A DNA stretch of 64,000 nucleotides from Chryseosolibacter sp964563295. Lineage in GTDB: Bacteria > Bacteroidota > Bacteroidia > Cytophagales > Cyclobacteriaceae. Below are positions 26,849 through 34,425 of this stretch, one piece after another. The translations under genes were made by a program, and so were the position numbers. The notes under the pieces are model-generated. The model saw only the letters and a program-made list of their open reading frames with translations, made no database searches and was not told the DNA's origin. The stretch is taken from NCBI GenBank assembly GCA_964563295.1, contig CAZLWX010000002.1, positions 30,920 through 94,919 on the forward strand, written 5' to 3'. Positions within the stretch are counted from its first letter, which is position 1; each line of letters starts with the position of its first letter.

Positions 26849-26964
26849 GACGGTTGAATTTGTTGAAAGGTGAAGTTCACCAGATGTCGATATTGAAAAA
26901 GCTAAGCTAATCCGGCAAAGGGACATATCAAACACTTCGGTGATAAATGGGCGCCATTATGCCG

Positions 26965-27567
26965 TCAGTGCTTTTTTAACCAGGCTGAAGTAATTTCGTT
27001 GAGGATGTTGACCTTATGTTGAAAGTCACCTTTGATCTGCTCGCGGATGCGGTTCATGTTACCGAGGAGCAGCTCGGTGTTGTCAGGAAGTACACCGTCG
27101 AAGAATTCGCGAATGCGTTTAGCCATGGTTGGGGACTTGCCATTAGTGGATATGCCAAAGCGCAAGTTACCGCGGGTTACGACGGATCCCAGGTAAAAAT
27201 CGCAGAGCTCAGGTTTATCCGCAACATTGACCATCAGCCGGCGTTTACGTGCGAGTGTTCGAATGCGGCGGTGGAGATCGGCGTCGTCGGTAGCCAGAAT
27301 CACCAGGTCTTTGCTGGACAGATCGCGAACACGGAAACCTCTTTCCACCAGCCTCACTTTGGGAAACCGCGATGCGAGTGCTCTTATCTCATCGAGAAAG
27401 TCTTCTGCAACGATACTGACCCTGGCTTGCGGACTGCATTTCAGCACAGCGTCTAATTTCTCAAAGCATACAGTGCCGCCGCCGACAATCAAGGTATCCA
27501 GTTCACTAAGCCGGAGGAACACGGGAAAAAGTTCGTTGGTATCTGTCGGTTTGGTCGCGGTGTCCAT
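26965..27567 (-). CDS. Precorrin-2 dehydrogenase / sirohydrochlorin ferrochelatase (Met8-like)
   Basis: A 200-residue Met8/CysG-N-type enzyme that oxidises precorrin-2 with NAD and may insert iron to give siroheme. It begins FPVFLRLSELDTLIVGGGTVCFEKLDAVLK, with the NAD-binding glycine loop, and continues with ILATDDADLHRRI and NVADKPELCDFYLGSVVTRGNLRFGISTNGKSPTMAKRIREF. The frame is open to 27651; the ATG at 27567 fits the family. It lies 4 bp downstream of cobA and forms the end of the sulfite reductase operon. Confidence 0.92.
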   Translation of the reverse strand: MDTATKPTDTNELFPVFLRLSELDTLIVGGGTVCFEKLDAVLKCSPQARVSIVAEDFLDEIRALASRFPKVRLVERGFRVRDLSSKDLVILATDDADLHRRIRTLARKRRLMVNVADKPELCDFYLGSVVTRGNLRFGISTNGKSPTMAKRIREFFDGVLPDNTELLLGNMNRIREQIKGDFQHKVNILNEITSAWLKKH

Positions 27568-27571
27568 ATGG

Positions 27572-28360
27572 TTAGCTGTTCGCAATGGCCTCACGCGCCT
27601 GTGAAACGACGTGGCTGAATTTTCCCAATCTAACCACCTCTCCGACGACAATAATGGCCGGAGCCCCGATGCCCGACGCTCTTGCGGCCGCCTCGATCGT
27701 GGAAACTGTTCCTGTTACATATTTTTCTTCGGCCATTGTTCCATTCTGGATAATTGCGGCCGGTGACTCACTGCGGCCGTTTCCCGAAAGGATGTCCGTG
27801 ATGGTTGCGAGCTTAGACATTCCCATCATGATAACGATCGTTGCCGAAGACTGTGCAGCGAGCGCGACGTCACCCGATACTTCACCAGCCATCGTCGTGC
27901 CTGTCACCACCCAGAAACTTTCGCTATATCCACGTGCCGTGACGGGTATGCCGACCGATGCGGGTACCGCCAGGGCACTGCTGACGCCAGGGATGACCTC
28001 CGCGGGAATACCGAATCTTCCGGCAAACTCCACTTCTTCCGCACCACGACCGAATACGAATGGATCACCGCCTTTTAATCTCACAACGTGTCCATACAGC
28101 AAAGCAAACTCGACAATCAACTCGTTGATTTCTTCCTGAGAGCATGAATGAGCACCGGCGCGCTTTCCCACGGACAAAGCCGGCGTGCCTACCGGGATAT
28201 ATCCAAGTATCTCGTTGCTGACGAGAGCATCATACAATACGAGGTCCGCGCATTTTAAAGCTTCTACAGCCTTGATGGTGATCAGCCCAGGGTCTCCGGG
28301 GCCCGCCCCGATGAGCGTGACTCGTGACTCGCGGTGTAATGAAAAAATTGACTGGATCAT
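27572..28360 (-). CDS. cobA: Uroporphyrinogen-III C-methyltransferase
   Basis: A 262-residue SUMT that methylates uroporphyrinogen III twice with S-adenosylmethionine to give precorrin-2. Family motifs are VTLIGAGPGDPGLITIKAVEAL, LVLYDALVS, VRLKGGDPFVFGRGAEEVEF, IPVTARGYS and a closing PAIIVVGEVVRL. It overlaps the sulfite reductase gene by 4 bp (28357-28360), and the Met8-like gene follows after 4 bp. With that enzyme it supplies the siroheme cofactor to the reductase. Confidence 0.96.
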   Translation of the reverse strand: MIQSIFSLHRESRVTLIGAGPGDPGLITIKAVEALKCADLVLYDALVSNEILGYIPVGTPALSVGKRAGAHSCSQEEINELIVEFALLYGHVVRLKGGDPFVFGRGAEEVEFAGRFGIPAEVIPGVSSALAVPASVGIPVTARGYSESFWVVTGTTMAGEVSGDVALAAQSSATIVIMMGMSKLATITDILSGNGRSESPAAIIQNGTMAEEKYVTGTVSTIEAAARASGIGAPAIIVVGEVVRLGKFSHVVSQAREAIANS

Positions 28361-30468
28361 TGCACAATGGTTTCGTTGAGGTTGGCCCGGTAAGCAAATA
28401 CCTTCTTCAAGAACTGTTCAGCATCTTCCCGATACGATGCAGCGAATGCAGCCGACGGTGCGTGTCGATTAATGCGCAGCACGAATGCCTTGAAGTCGTC
28501 GGTGAAGGCAAGCTCCTGTCGGGCAATGAAATGCTGCTGAAAATCGTTCATGGTCTGCATCTGCGTGCTGGGCCGGACATTGACTGTGAGCAACAGCGCT
28601 TTTGCGGTGTTGATAAACGTGTTGTAGCTGTGATAGATCGAATCGGCGTACAGGCCATTATCCAGCGCTTCCTTCGACCATTGGAGTTTCTCTTCGCTGT
28701 CGAACAGCAACGTAGACACCAGGTCGATGATCACTCCAGCGCATTCGCCGACCGCTGTATGCAGAACAAAGTTTGCATCCTGACCCCAATCAAGATATTC
28801 GCCAGGCAAAGTCGAGGTGATGTCGCCGAGCGGTTTCAACATCGCGTAAAAATGATTTCTTCCCTTGCGGCTGAAGTACATGTGAAAGTATTCGCCGTCC
28901 ATCGCGTTGGCATCATAGTCATCCAGCAGTAATCGCAATGCCTGAGGTCCTCTCCTGCTGGGAATCTTGATGATCTTGTCCGAAATTATTCCCTGACCGT
29001 TACCTGTTTTTCCGCCACCCAGCAAAACGACGAGTGCGGGCAGCACCTTGCCCTTCTTATCCTTGATCGTGCTCCCATGGAAACCGATGCTGGCTAGTCC
29101 GTGCTGCCCGCATGAATTGGGGCACCCGCTGATCTTTATTTTGATATCATTATTGTGGATCAGGTCAGGATATTCTTTGCGGATCACTCTCTCAAATTCG
29201 AGCGACACCTGCGTGCTGTCGCTGATCCCCAGGTTACAGGAGTCGGTCCCTGGACATGCCGTTATGTCGGCAACGCTATCGAACCCCGGTTCAGCCAGTC
29301 CCAGCGCGTCCAAAGCCGCGAAGACGTGACTCAACCATTCGGCCCGAACAAACTTGATCAGATAACCCTGGTTGACCGTTATTCGCAGTTCCGTGGAAGC
29401 GAACTTATCAACCACATCGGCGAATTGGCGTGCCCGGGCCGACGACAGGTTTCCCAACGGGAGCTTCACGTTCACACCGTAGAATCCGTCTTGCTTTTGA
29501 CAAATTACATTGGTGCTTCGCCAACGTTCGAATTTCGATTGATCCTTTATAACGACACCTGGCAAATCGACCGGCGGAGGAATGTGCGGCAACGGATAGG
29601 CGGCATGATCAACGCGATGCAACTGGACTTTCAATGCCACGCGTTCCTCTTCGACCAGCCTCAACAGTTCCGGGAGGCCGACATCATCGAGCAGGAATTT
29701 AAAGCGCGCTTTCATCCTGCGGCTGCGCTCGCCATAACGGTCGAAAACCCTGAGCACGCTTTCAATGAACGGAATGGCCTGGTCTTCTTCCAGAAATTCA
29801 AATGCGGTCTGTGCAACGTAAGGGTTTGCTCCTAATCCACCGCCAATCAAAACCTTAAATCCGCGTTGGCCATCGCGCAATCGCGGAATAAATCCCAGGT
29901 CGTGAATGAATGTGTAAGCAGTATCATCATCGCTGCTGGAGAAGGCAATCTTGAATTTCCGTCCCATTTCCTGGCATACGGGATTCCTCAAAAAATAACG
30001 GAACGTTTCCCATGCATACGGTGAAACGTCAAAGGCCTCATTCGGGTCAATACCAGCTGTGGCTGAAGCCGTTATGTTTCTGACGGTGTTCCCACACGCT
30101 TCACGAAGAGTTATGTCGCTCTGCTCAAGCTTCGTCCACAACTCCGGTGTACGGTCCAGGCTGACAAAGTGGATTTGGATATCCTGACGCGTGGTGGCGT
30201 GAAGATTGCTGCTGGCGTATTCATCAGAGATGTCGGCGATGCATCGGAGTTGTTGGGTCGTAATGCGCCCAAAAGGCAACTTGATGCGTACCATTTGTAC
30301 TCCCGGTTGACGCTGACCGTATATTCCTCTTACAAGGCGCAGACTGCGAAACTTCTCCTCATCTATTTCGCCATTGCGAAAGAGCCGGATCTTTTTCTCC
30401 AGGTCGATTATATCCCGAGCCACGACCGGTCTGTGCAAATTTTCCAGTTCTGAACGAAAGCTTTCCAT
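28357..30468 (-). CDS. Siroheme sulfite/nitrite reductase with a HEPN-like C-terminal extension
   Basis: A 703-residue siroheme/[4Fe-4S] reductase. Two NiR/SiR ferredoxin-like half-domains each hold conserved segments (SSNLHATTRQDIQIHF, CGNTVRNITASATAGID; later LRITVNQGYLIKF). The four cluster cysteines lie in ACPGTDSCNLGIS and SGCPNSCGQHG. Residues beyond about 570 form an extra helical domain of the HEPN type (YADSIYHSYNTFINTAKALL), as seen in some Bacteroidota proteins. Sulfite is the more likely substrate because the siroheme genes and a Cys/Met-rich leader accompany it, but nitrite cannot be ruled out. No ferredoxin or PAPS reductase gene is seen. It is preceded by a 5' leader of about 185 bases with an attenuator-like structure. 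Confidence 0.88.
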   Translation of the reverse strand: MESFRSELENLHRPVVARDIIDLEKKIRLFRNGEIDEEKFRSLRLVRGIYGQRQPGVQMVRIKLPFGRITTQQLRCIADISDEYASSNLHATTRQDIQIHFVSLDRTPELWTKLEQSDITLREACGNTVRNITASATAGIDPNEAFDVSPYAWETFRYFLRNPVCQEMGRKFKIAFSSSDDDTAYTFIHDLGFIPRLRDGQRGFKVLIGGGLGANPYVAQTAFEFLEEDQAIPFIESVLRVFDRYGERSRRMKARFKFLLDDVGLPELLRLVEEERVALKVQLHRVDHAAYPLPHIPPPVDLPGVVIKDQSKFERWRSTNVICQKQDGFYGVNVKLPLGNLSSARARQFADVVDKFASTELRITVNQGYLIKFVRAEWLSHVFAALDALGLAEPGFDSVADITACPGTDSCNLGISDSTQVSLEFERVIRKEYPDLIHNNDIKIKISGCPNSCGQHGLASIGFHGSTIKDKKGKVLPALVVLLGGGKTGNGQGIISDKIIKIPSRRGPQALRLLLDDYDANAMDGEYFHMYFSRKGRNHFYAMLKPLGDITSTLPGEYLDWGQDANFVLHTAVGECAGVIIDLVSTLLFDSEEKLQWSKEALDNGLYADSIYHSYNTFINTAKALLLTVNVRPSTQMQTMNDFQQHFIARQELAFTDDFKAFVLRINRHAPSAAFAASYREDAEQFLKKVFAYRANLNETIVQ

Positions 30469-30493
30469 GTTTTCCTTTTCTTGATTTGTATAA

Positions 30494-30528
30494 AATGAAA
30501 AAGCCTTCCCTGGTATGCAGGAAAGGCT
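30494..30528 (-). terminator. Intrinsic terminator in the leader of the sulfite reductase operon
   Basis: On the minus strand AGCCTTTCCTG (30528 to 30518), a CATAC loop and CAGGGAAGGCT (30512 to 30502) form an 11-bp stem with one G-U pair, followed by TTTTTCATTTT. It lies 34 bases before the reductase start codon, upstream of the gene it would cut off, so it acts as an attenuator rather than an end-of-operon terminator. Its 5' arm also pairs with an upstream segment. Confidence 0.85.
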
Positions 30529-30554
30529 CCGTATCGTTTTAGTTCATCGACTAC

Positions 30555-30653
30555 TCACGAATCCATCTTCCTGCATGATACCCCAAAATGCTTACAACAC
30601 CAGCATGCAGCGGGCGACATAAGCATCATCATACAGGGAGAAAACTTCTTCAT
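30555..30653 (-). CDS. Cys/Met-rich leader peptide (32 residues) for sulfite reductase
   Basis: A 32-residue open reading frame between the promoter and the terminator hairpin. It begins MKKFSPCMMMLM, has a central AACWCCKH at residues 15-22 and ends CRKMDS. Five of 32 residues are Cys (7, 17, 19, 20, 27) and six are Met, a composition extreme for a random frame and fitting the end products of the sulfur pathway. Codons 15-17 overlap arm A (CTGCATG) and codons 26-29 overlap arm B (ATGCAGGAA) of alternative hairpins. A ribosome halted at Cys17-Cys20 would cover arm A and leave arm B free to pair with the 5' side of the terminator (TTCCTGCAT), so blocking termination. The peptide role is inferred; translation has not been shown. 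Confidence 0.75.
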   Translation of the reverse strand: MKKFSPCMMMLMSPAACWCCKHFGVSCRKMDS

Positions 30654-30669
30654 ATCTAAGTTAATCAAT

Positions 30670-30700
30670 CGAAAGTATGCGATTTCCTTGCAATATCAAA
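30670..30700 (-). promoter_or_regulatory. Promoter of the sulfite reductase operon
   Basis: On the minus strand TTTG (30700-30697), a 19-bp spacer and TACTTTCG (30677-30670) form a Bacteroidota -33/-7 pair with one mismatch in the -7 box. Transcription would start near 30664, about 10 bases before the leader peptide start codon. Confidence 0.6.
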
Positions 30701-30844
30701 CGGGCCACCGGAATAATTAGAGAATTTTTAATTCCAATCAACTTCCGAACAACTGTTTGTTGACTACCGCAATCGTTAGAGGCGTGCAAGTTACGAGTCG
30801 CAAGTGGCAGGTGTTGAGTAGAGGAATCGCAAGGTTTCAGGAGC

Positions 30845-30932
30845 AGCTTCCTTCGCCCGAAGCGTGAGGTTATGAATCATGCAGCGACAAGACGGAATTC
30901 GCCACGCGGCAGCTTCGGGCTGAAGGGAAGCC
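30845..30932. repeat. Imperfect inverted repeat between hemA and the sulfite reductase leader
   Basis: AGCTTCCTTCGCCCGAAGCG (from 30845) and the segment CAGCTTCGGGCTGAAGGGAAG (from 30910) are roughly complementary over about 22 bp with a 43-bp loop. It begins just downstream of a copy of the GCAAGTTAC... repeat (30786-30812). No T-tract follows, so it is not a plain terminator; it could be a REP-like element. Confidence 0.5.
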
Positions 30933-30950
30933 TCAATATTACATCACCGG

Positions 30951-32207
30951 TCAATTGACCGAAACATTCAAGCGTATTTTCTCGAAAGCAAGATTTCTCA
31001 CCGCTTCGAGACCATTGTCAGCTCTGAGGTTATTACCAAGTATCTTGCTGTCCTTCCAGGGGTCCGGTGAAAGGTGACGCAGCAGCCGGTGTGCCTGCGT
31101 TTTTATGCTTTCGATATCAGTCGGTGACAGTTGGCGTTCCAGGTCGGGCAAGTGCAGATTTGTCTTGCGATCACGGACGTCGATCAGCCGATTCCAATAA
31201 GCGACCAAAATTGGCGACAGCTCAAGCTGGAGGAGGATCTCCATGAGATCGCGGGCCTCATTCATCACGATTCGCCACGCTCCTTCAATTCCTCCAAAAT
31301 CATCCAGGGGCGATTTATAAAGGCGCTTGAGGTCGTCGAGATTGTACAACTCGATACACGAGTTCTCGGATAACTGGTGGTTGAAGTTGCGCGGCATTCC
31401 AAAATCCAGGACAAACCAGACCTTTTGAGACGAGATCTTGCGCGCGAGAAAGTCGTTGGCGAACACCTGCACTTCATAGTGCGTGGCGCCGATGATCACG
31501 TCGGCTGCCATCACCTCGCCATCGATTTCACTGATGTCGGCAGCACGGGTCGAATACAACTCCGCAAGCTCTGCTGCGCGTCCGGAATCCTTGCTGACAA
31601 TGCAGATGTTCCGAATGCCCTCATCTGCCAGGCATTTTAGCGCCGCGCGTGCCACCTTTCCGGTGCCGATAACCAGAAATTTCTTATCGTGTGGACCATC
31701 GAGGCGGTGGAAGAGCAGGTCGATGCCGACATGGATGACCGAGCAACAGAATTTATCAATGCCCGACTCTGTTCTCGCCCGCTTACCCACGCGGAGTGCA
31801 TGGTTCAGCAGGTTATCCAGGCTTATGCCGATGCTGCCTGTTTCGAGTGCCCATTGGTGTGCCTGCCCGATCTGATCGATAATATAGGAGTCACCCTTAA
31901 TCGGCGACAACAGGCCACTGGCTACGGCAAACAGGTGCGTGACCGATTCTTCCGTGTTATAATAGAACTGCAGGTATCCCTGGATGGCTGGGAATTGAGC
32001 AAAAAAATCTTTTAGAGGTGCAATCTCACGCGCAATGACGTAGACGGTGAAGCGATTGCAGGTAGAAAGGATAAACGCTTCGTCGACGCTGGCGTTGAGG
32101 GTAACGAGGTGCTGTTTGATGGTGCGCTCGTCACCCGTCAGTTTTTCCCGGATGGGTATTGGAGTGTCTTCGTGGCTGATCTCTGCCGCAAAAATCTGCC
32201 TGGCCAT
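30951..32207 (-). CDS. hemA: Glutamyl-tRNA reductase
   Basis: A 418-residue HemA, which reduces the glutamate on Glu-tRNA to glutamate-1-semialdehyde with NADPH, the first step of C5 tetrapyrrole synthesis. The catalytic cysteine is Cys50 in LSTCNRFTVY; the NADPH fold carries FLVIGTGKVARAALKCL; a C-terminal dimerisation helix follows. The region around GDSYIIDQIGQAHQWA matches the GExQI segment with a Gly-Asp-Ser variation. It lies about 300 bp downstream of the sulfite reductase leader on the same strand but faces a separate promoter (TACTTTTA shortly before its start). Confidence 0.93.
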   Translation of the reverse strand: MARQIFAAEISHEDTPIPIREKLTGDERTIKQHLVTLNASVDEAFILSTCNRFTVYVIAREIAPLKDFFAQFPAIQGYLQFYYNTEESVTHLFAVASGLLSPIKGDSYIIDQIGQAHQWALETGSIGISLDNLLNHALRVGKRARTESGIDKFCCSVIHVGIDLLFHRLDGPHDKKFLVIGTGKVARAALKCLADEGIRNICIVSKDSGRAAELAELYSTRAADISEIDGEVMAADVIIGATHYEVQVFANDFLARKISSQKVWFVLDFGMPRNFNHQLSENSCIELYNLDDLKRLYKSPLDDFGGIEGAWRIVMNEARDLMEILLQLELSPILVAYWNRLIDVRDRKTNLHLPDLERQLSPTDIESIKTQAHRLLRHLSPDPWKDSKILGNNLRADNGLEAVRNLAFEKIRLNVSVN

Positions 32208-32342
32208 AACAGATGTTTTGCGTAAAAGTATCCCAATGGCTACCCGACATCAATCCGCAAAGGAATGTAATTTGAGATACGTGTTCTTTACAAACGTTGC
32301 GTAAAACTACTGGTGGAAAGTTTTCCCCATAGCGGGCGGGCG

Positions 32343-32990
32343 TCAGAGCAAGTTCAGCTGCTGGGCCTTCTTCACCAACTCGATCGCGTTTTTTGCGCCC
32401 ATCTTTTTCATCAGGTTGGCGCGGTGAGTCTCGACCGTGCGATGACTTATAAAAAGCTTGTCGGCCATCTGTTGACTTGTCAGCCCATCGGCGATCAGCC
32501 TGACGATCTCAACTTCACGCTTGGTCAGCTTGACGGAATCCTCGTTTGTTTTCTTTCTGGTGACATTCTGGGAATATTTCCTGAAAATCACGTCCTGGGC
32601 TTGCCGGCTGAAATAATTCTTCCCCGACAAGACGGATTTGATAGCGAAATCCAACTCACTTCCACTTTCGTTTTTCACGACGTAGCCCTTGACGCCATAT
32701 TCGAGGCACCGGCTGATGTAGTCTTCATCCTGGTACATGGAAAGAATAACAATATTGGCGTCTGGATTCTTTTCGAGTATAGCCCGCGACACTTCCATAC
32801 CGTTAATATCAGGCATGGAAATATCCAATATCAGGAGGTCTGGCTTGAGCTTATCAAACAATTCAAGTGTTTCATTGCCTGATGCGGCCTCGCCAATGAC
32901 GGTCAAGTCCTCGTTCTGATGAATAAGATTTCGTACTCCATCACGCACCATGGCATGATCATCCGCAATGAGAATCTTATGCTTGGGCAT
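32343..32990 (-). CDS. LuxR-type response regulator
   Basis: A 215-residue NarL/LuxR-class regulator: receiver domain with phospho-acceptor Asp56 (LLILDISMPD), acidic DD at 10-11 and conserved Lys, then a C-terminal HTH (KLTKREVEIVRLIADGLTSQQMADKLFISHRTVETHR). Its start overlaps the end of the REC-PAS kinase gene by 14 bp, so that kinase is its likely partner. Targets are unknown. Confidence 0.94.
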   Translation of the reverse strand: MPKHKILIADDHAMVRDGVRNLIHQNEDLTVIGEAASGNETLELFDKLKPDLLILDISMPDINGMEVSRAILEKNPDANIVILSMYQDEDYISRCLEYGVKGYVVKNESGSELDFAIKSVLSGKNYFSRQAQDVIFRKYSQNVTRKKTNEDSVKLTKREVEIVRLIADGLTSQQMADKLFISHRTVETHRANLMKKMGAKNAIELVKKAQQLNLL

Positions 32991-34416
32991 AAATCTGTTT
33001 TTTATTGTGGATCGGTGCTTCGACGATCACGAGGGTGCCACGATCCGCGTCAGATTCGATCGTAAGCTTTCCACCCATGATCTCCGCGCGCTCCCTCATG
33101 TTAGCCAGTCCGTGATGGCCGGGCTGGTCTGCCGGATGCATCCGGGCGAATCCCTTGCCATCATCCTCCACCATCAGTTTGACTGTCTCTTCCTCTTCGT
33201 TTAGCAATACACTGATCACGCTGGCGTGAGCATGCTTGATCGCGTTGTTGATCGCTTCCTGGGCAATGCGATAGAGGTTGATCTTCTGCGACTGTTCGAG
33301 GAAGCTGCCGGGAGTAAGGGATTCAAAAACGACCGGTGTAGGAGAAGTTTTGCTGATGATGTTGCAAAGCGAGTTCAGACATGTGGCCAGGTCAAAATCC
33401 ATCAGTTTGGAAGGCAACAGATTTTCGGATATCCGCACCGATTCCTGAATGGCGTCATCCACCAGTTCAGAGAGTACATTGACACGTTCATTGTTCTTTC
33501 CGAGGATTGCGATGTTCATTTTTATAGCGTTGAGCATCTGGCCCAGTCCGTCATGGAGGTCTTTGGCAATTCGGCTACGCTCTTGTTCCTGGCCCTCGAG
33601 CAGTGCCGCAAGATGCTTTTTTTCGTACTCCTTCACCACTCGCTCATGAAGGACCCGCTCCGACAGGTCTTTAAATATAATGACCATTCCCATAAATTTA
33701 CCCCGGTCATTGAACACAGGGCTCATATTGCCTTCACCAACTGGATGCTCAGTGCCACGACGCGACACGAGCGCCAGATTTTCCGGCAACGAATTGATTT
33801 TACCATATCCGAGCGTGTTTTGGAATGGATTGACCGGAAACTGCTCGCTCTCCCGATCTTTAAGTGAAAATACAGTAAAGATATCACGTCCCTGCGCGTC
33901 CTGGAGTGACCAACCCGTAGCCACTTCCGCTGAAGGGTTCATGAACGTGACGCTGAACTGCTCATCGATGATGATCACTCCATCACTGATTGACGTTACT
34001 GTGGAATGGAATTTCTCTTCACTGCGGCGAAGTTTCCGGTCGATCTGATGTTTATAAAGGGCCATCTCGATCACTGTGAATAGCTCACGGTCTTCAAATG
34101 GCTTGGTGAGATATCCGAACGGCTCAGTGATTTTGGCTCGCTGAATGGTTTCTTTGTCGGTCAGTGCCGTAATGTAGATCACAGGAATGTTGTGCTTCAT
34201 CTGAACAGCGCGTGCGGTCTCGATCCCGTCCAGTTCGCCGCTCAGCATAATATCCATCAGCACGACATCGGCGCGGGCGGTCTCCAAATAAGCGAGGGCG
34301 TTTTCGCCAGAAGCCTCCGTTCCCACCACGCGATACCCTTCCCTTTCAAGCGTACTTTGAAGATGAAACGCCACGATGTATGAGTCTTCCACAATCAGTA
34401 TATCGGCCTTTGCCAT
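32977..34416 (-). CDS. REC-PAS-histidine kinase (NarX class)
   Basis: A 479-residue cytoplasmic protein with an N-terminal receiver domain (Asp55 in VLMDIMLSG), a PAS domain (about 130-250), a HisKA_3 dimerisation domain with phospho-acceptor His288 in SRIAKDLHDGLGQML, and a HATPase domain ending with GLANMRERAEIMGGKL. HisKA_3 kinases pair with LuxR-type regulators, as here (14-bp overlap). The receiver at the N-terminus suggests it can also be driven by another kinase, for example the one 10 bp upstream. No membrane segment or ligand site is evident. Confidence 0.92.
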   Translation of the reverse strand: MAKADILIVEDSYIVAFHLQSTLEREGYRVVGTEASGENALAYLETARADVVLMDIMLSGELDGIETARAVQMKHNIPVIYITALTDKETIQRAKITEPFGYLTKPFEDRELFTVIEMALYKHQIDRKLRRSEEKFHSTVTSISDGVIIIDEQFSVTFMNPSAEVATGWSLQDAQGRDIFTVFSLKDRESEQFPVNPFQNTLGYGKINSLPENLALVSRRGTEHPVGEGNMSPVFNDRGKFMGMVIIFKDLSERVLHERVVKEYEKKHLAALLEGQEQERSRIAKDLHDGLGQMLNAIKMNIAILGKNNERVNVLSELVDDAIQESVRISENLLPSKLMDFDLATCLNSLCNIISKTSPTPVVFESLTPGSFLEQSQKINLYRIAQEAINNAIKHAHASVISVLLNEEEETVKLMVEDDGKGFARMHPADQPGHHGLANMRERAEIMGGKLTIESDADRGTLVIVEAPIHNKKQIYAQA

Positions 34417-34425
34417 AAATCCTCA

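Noticed and set aside
30481..30720. SAM or other known riboswitch before the sulfite reductase
   Set aside because: I could not find the S-box, SAM-II or SAM-IV core sequences; the region is better explained by a leader peptide plus terminator.
30845..30932. tRNA or other structured RNA gene in the hemA upstream region
   Set aside because: No cloverleaf, no conserved TTC loop or CCA-like end could be found.
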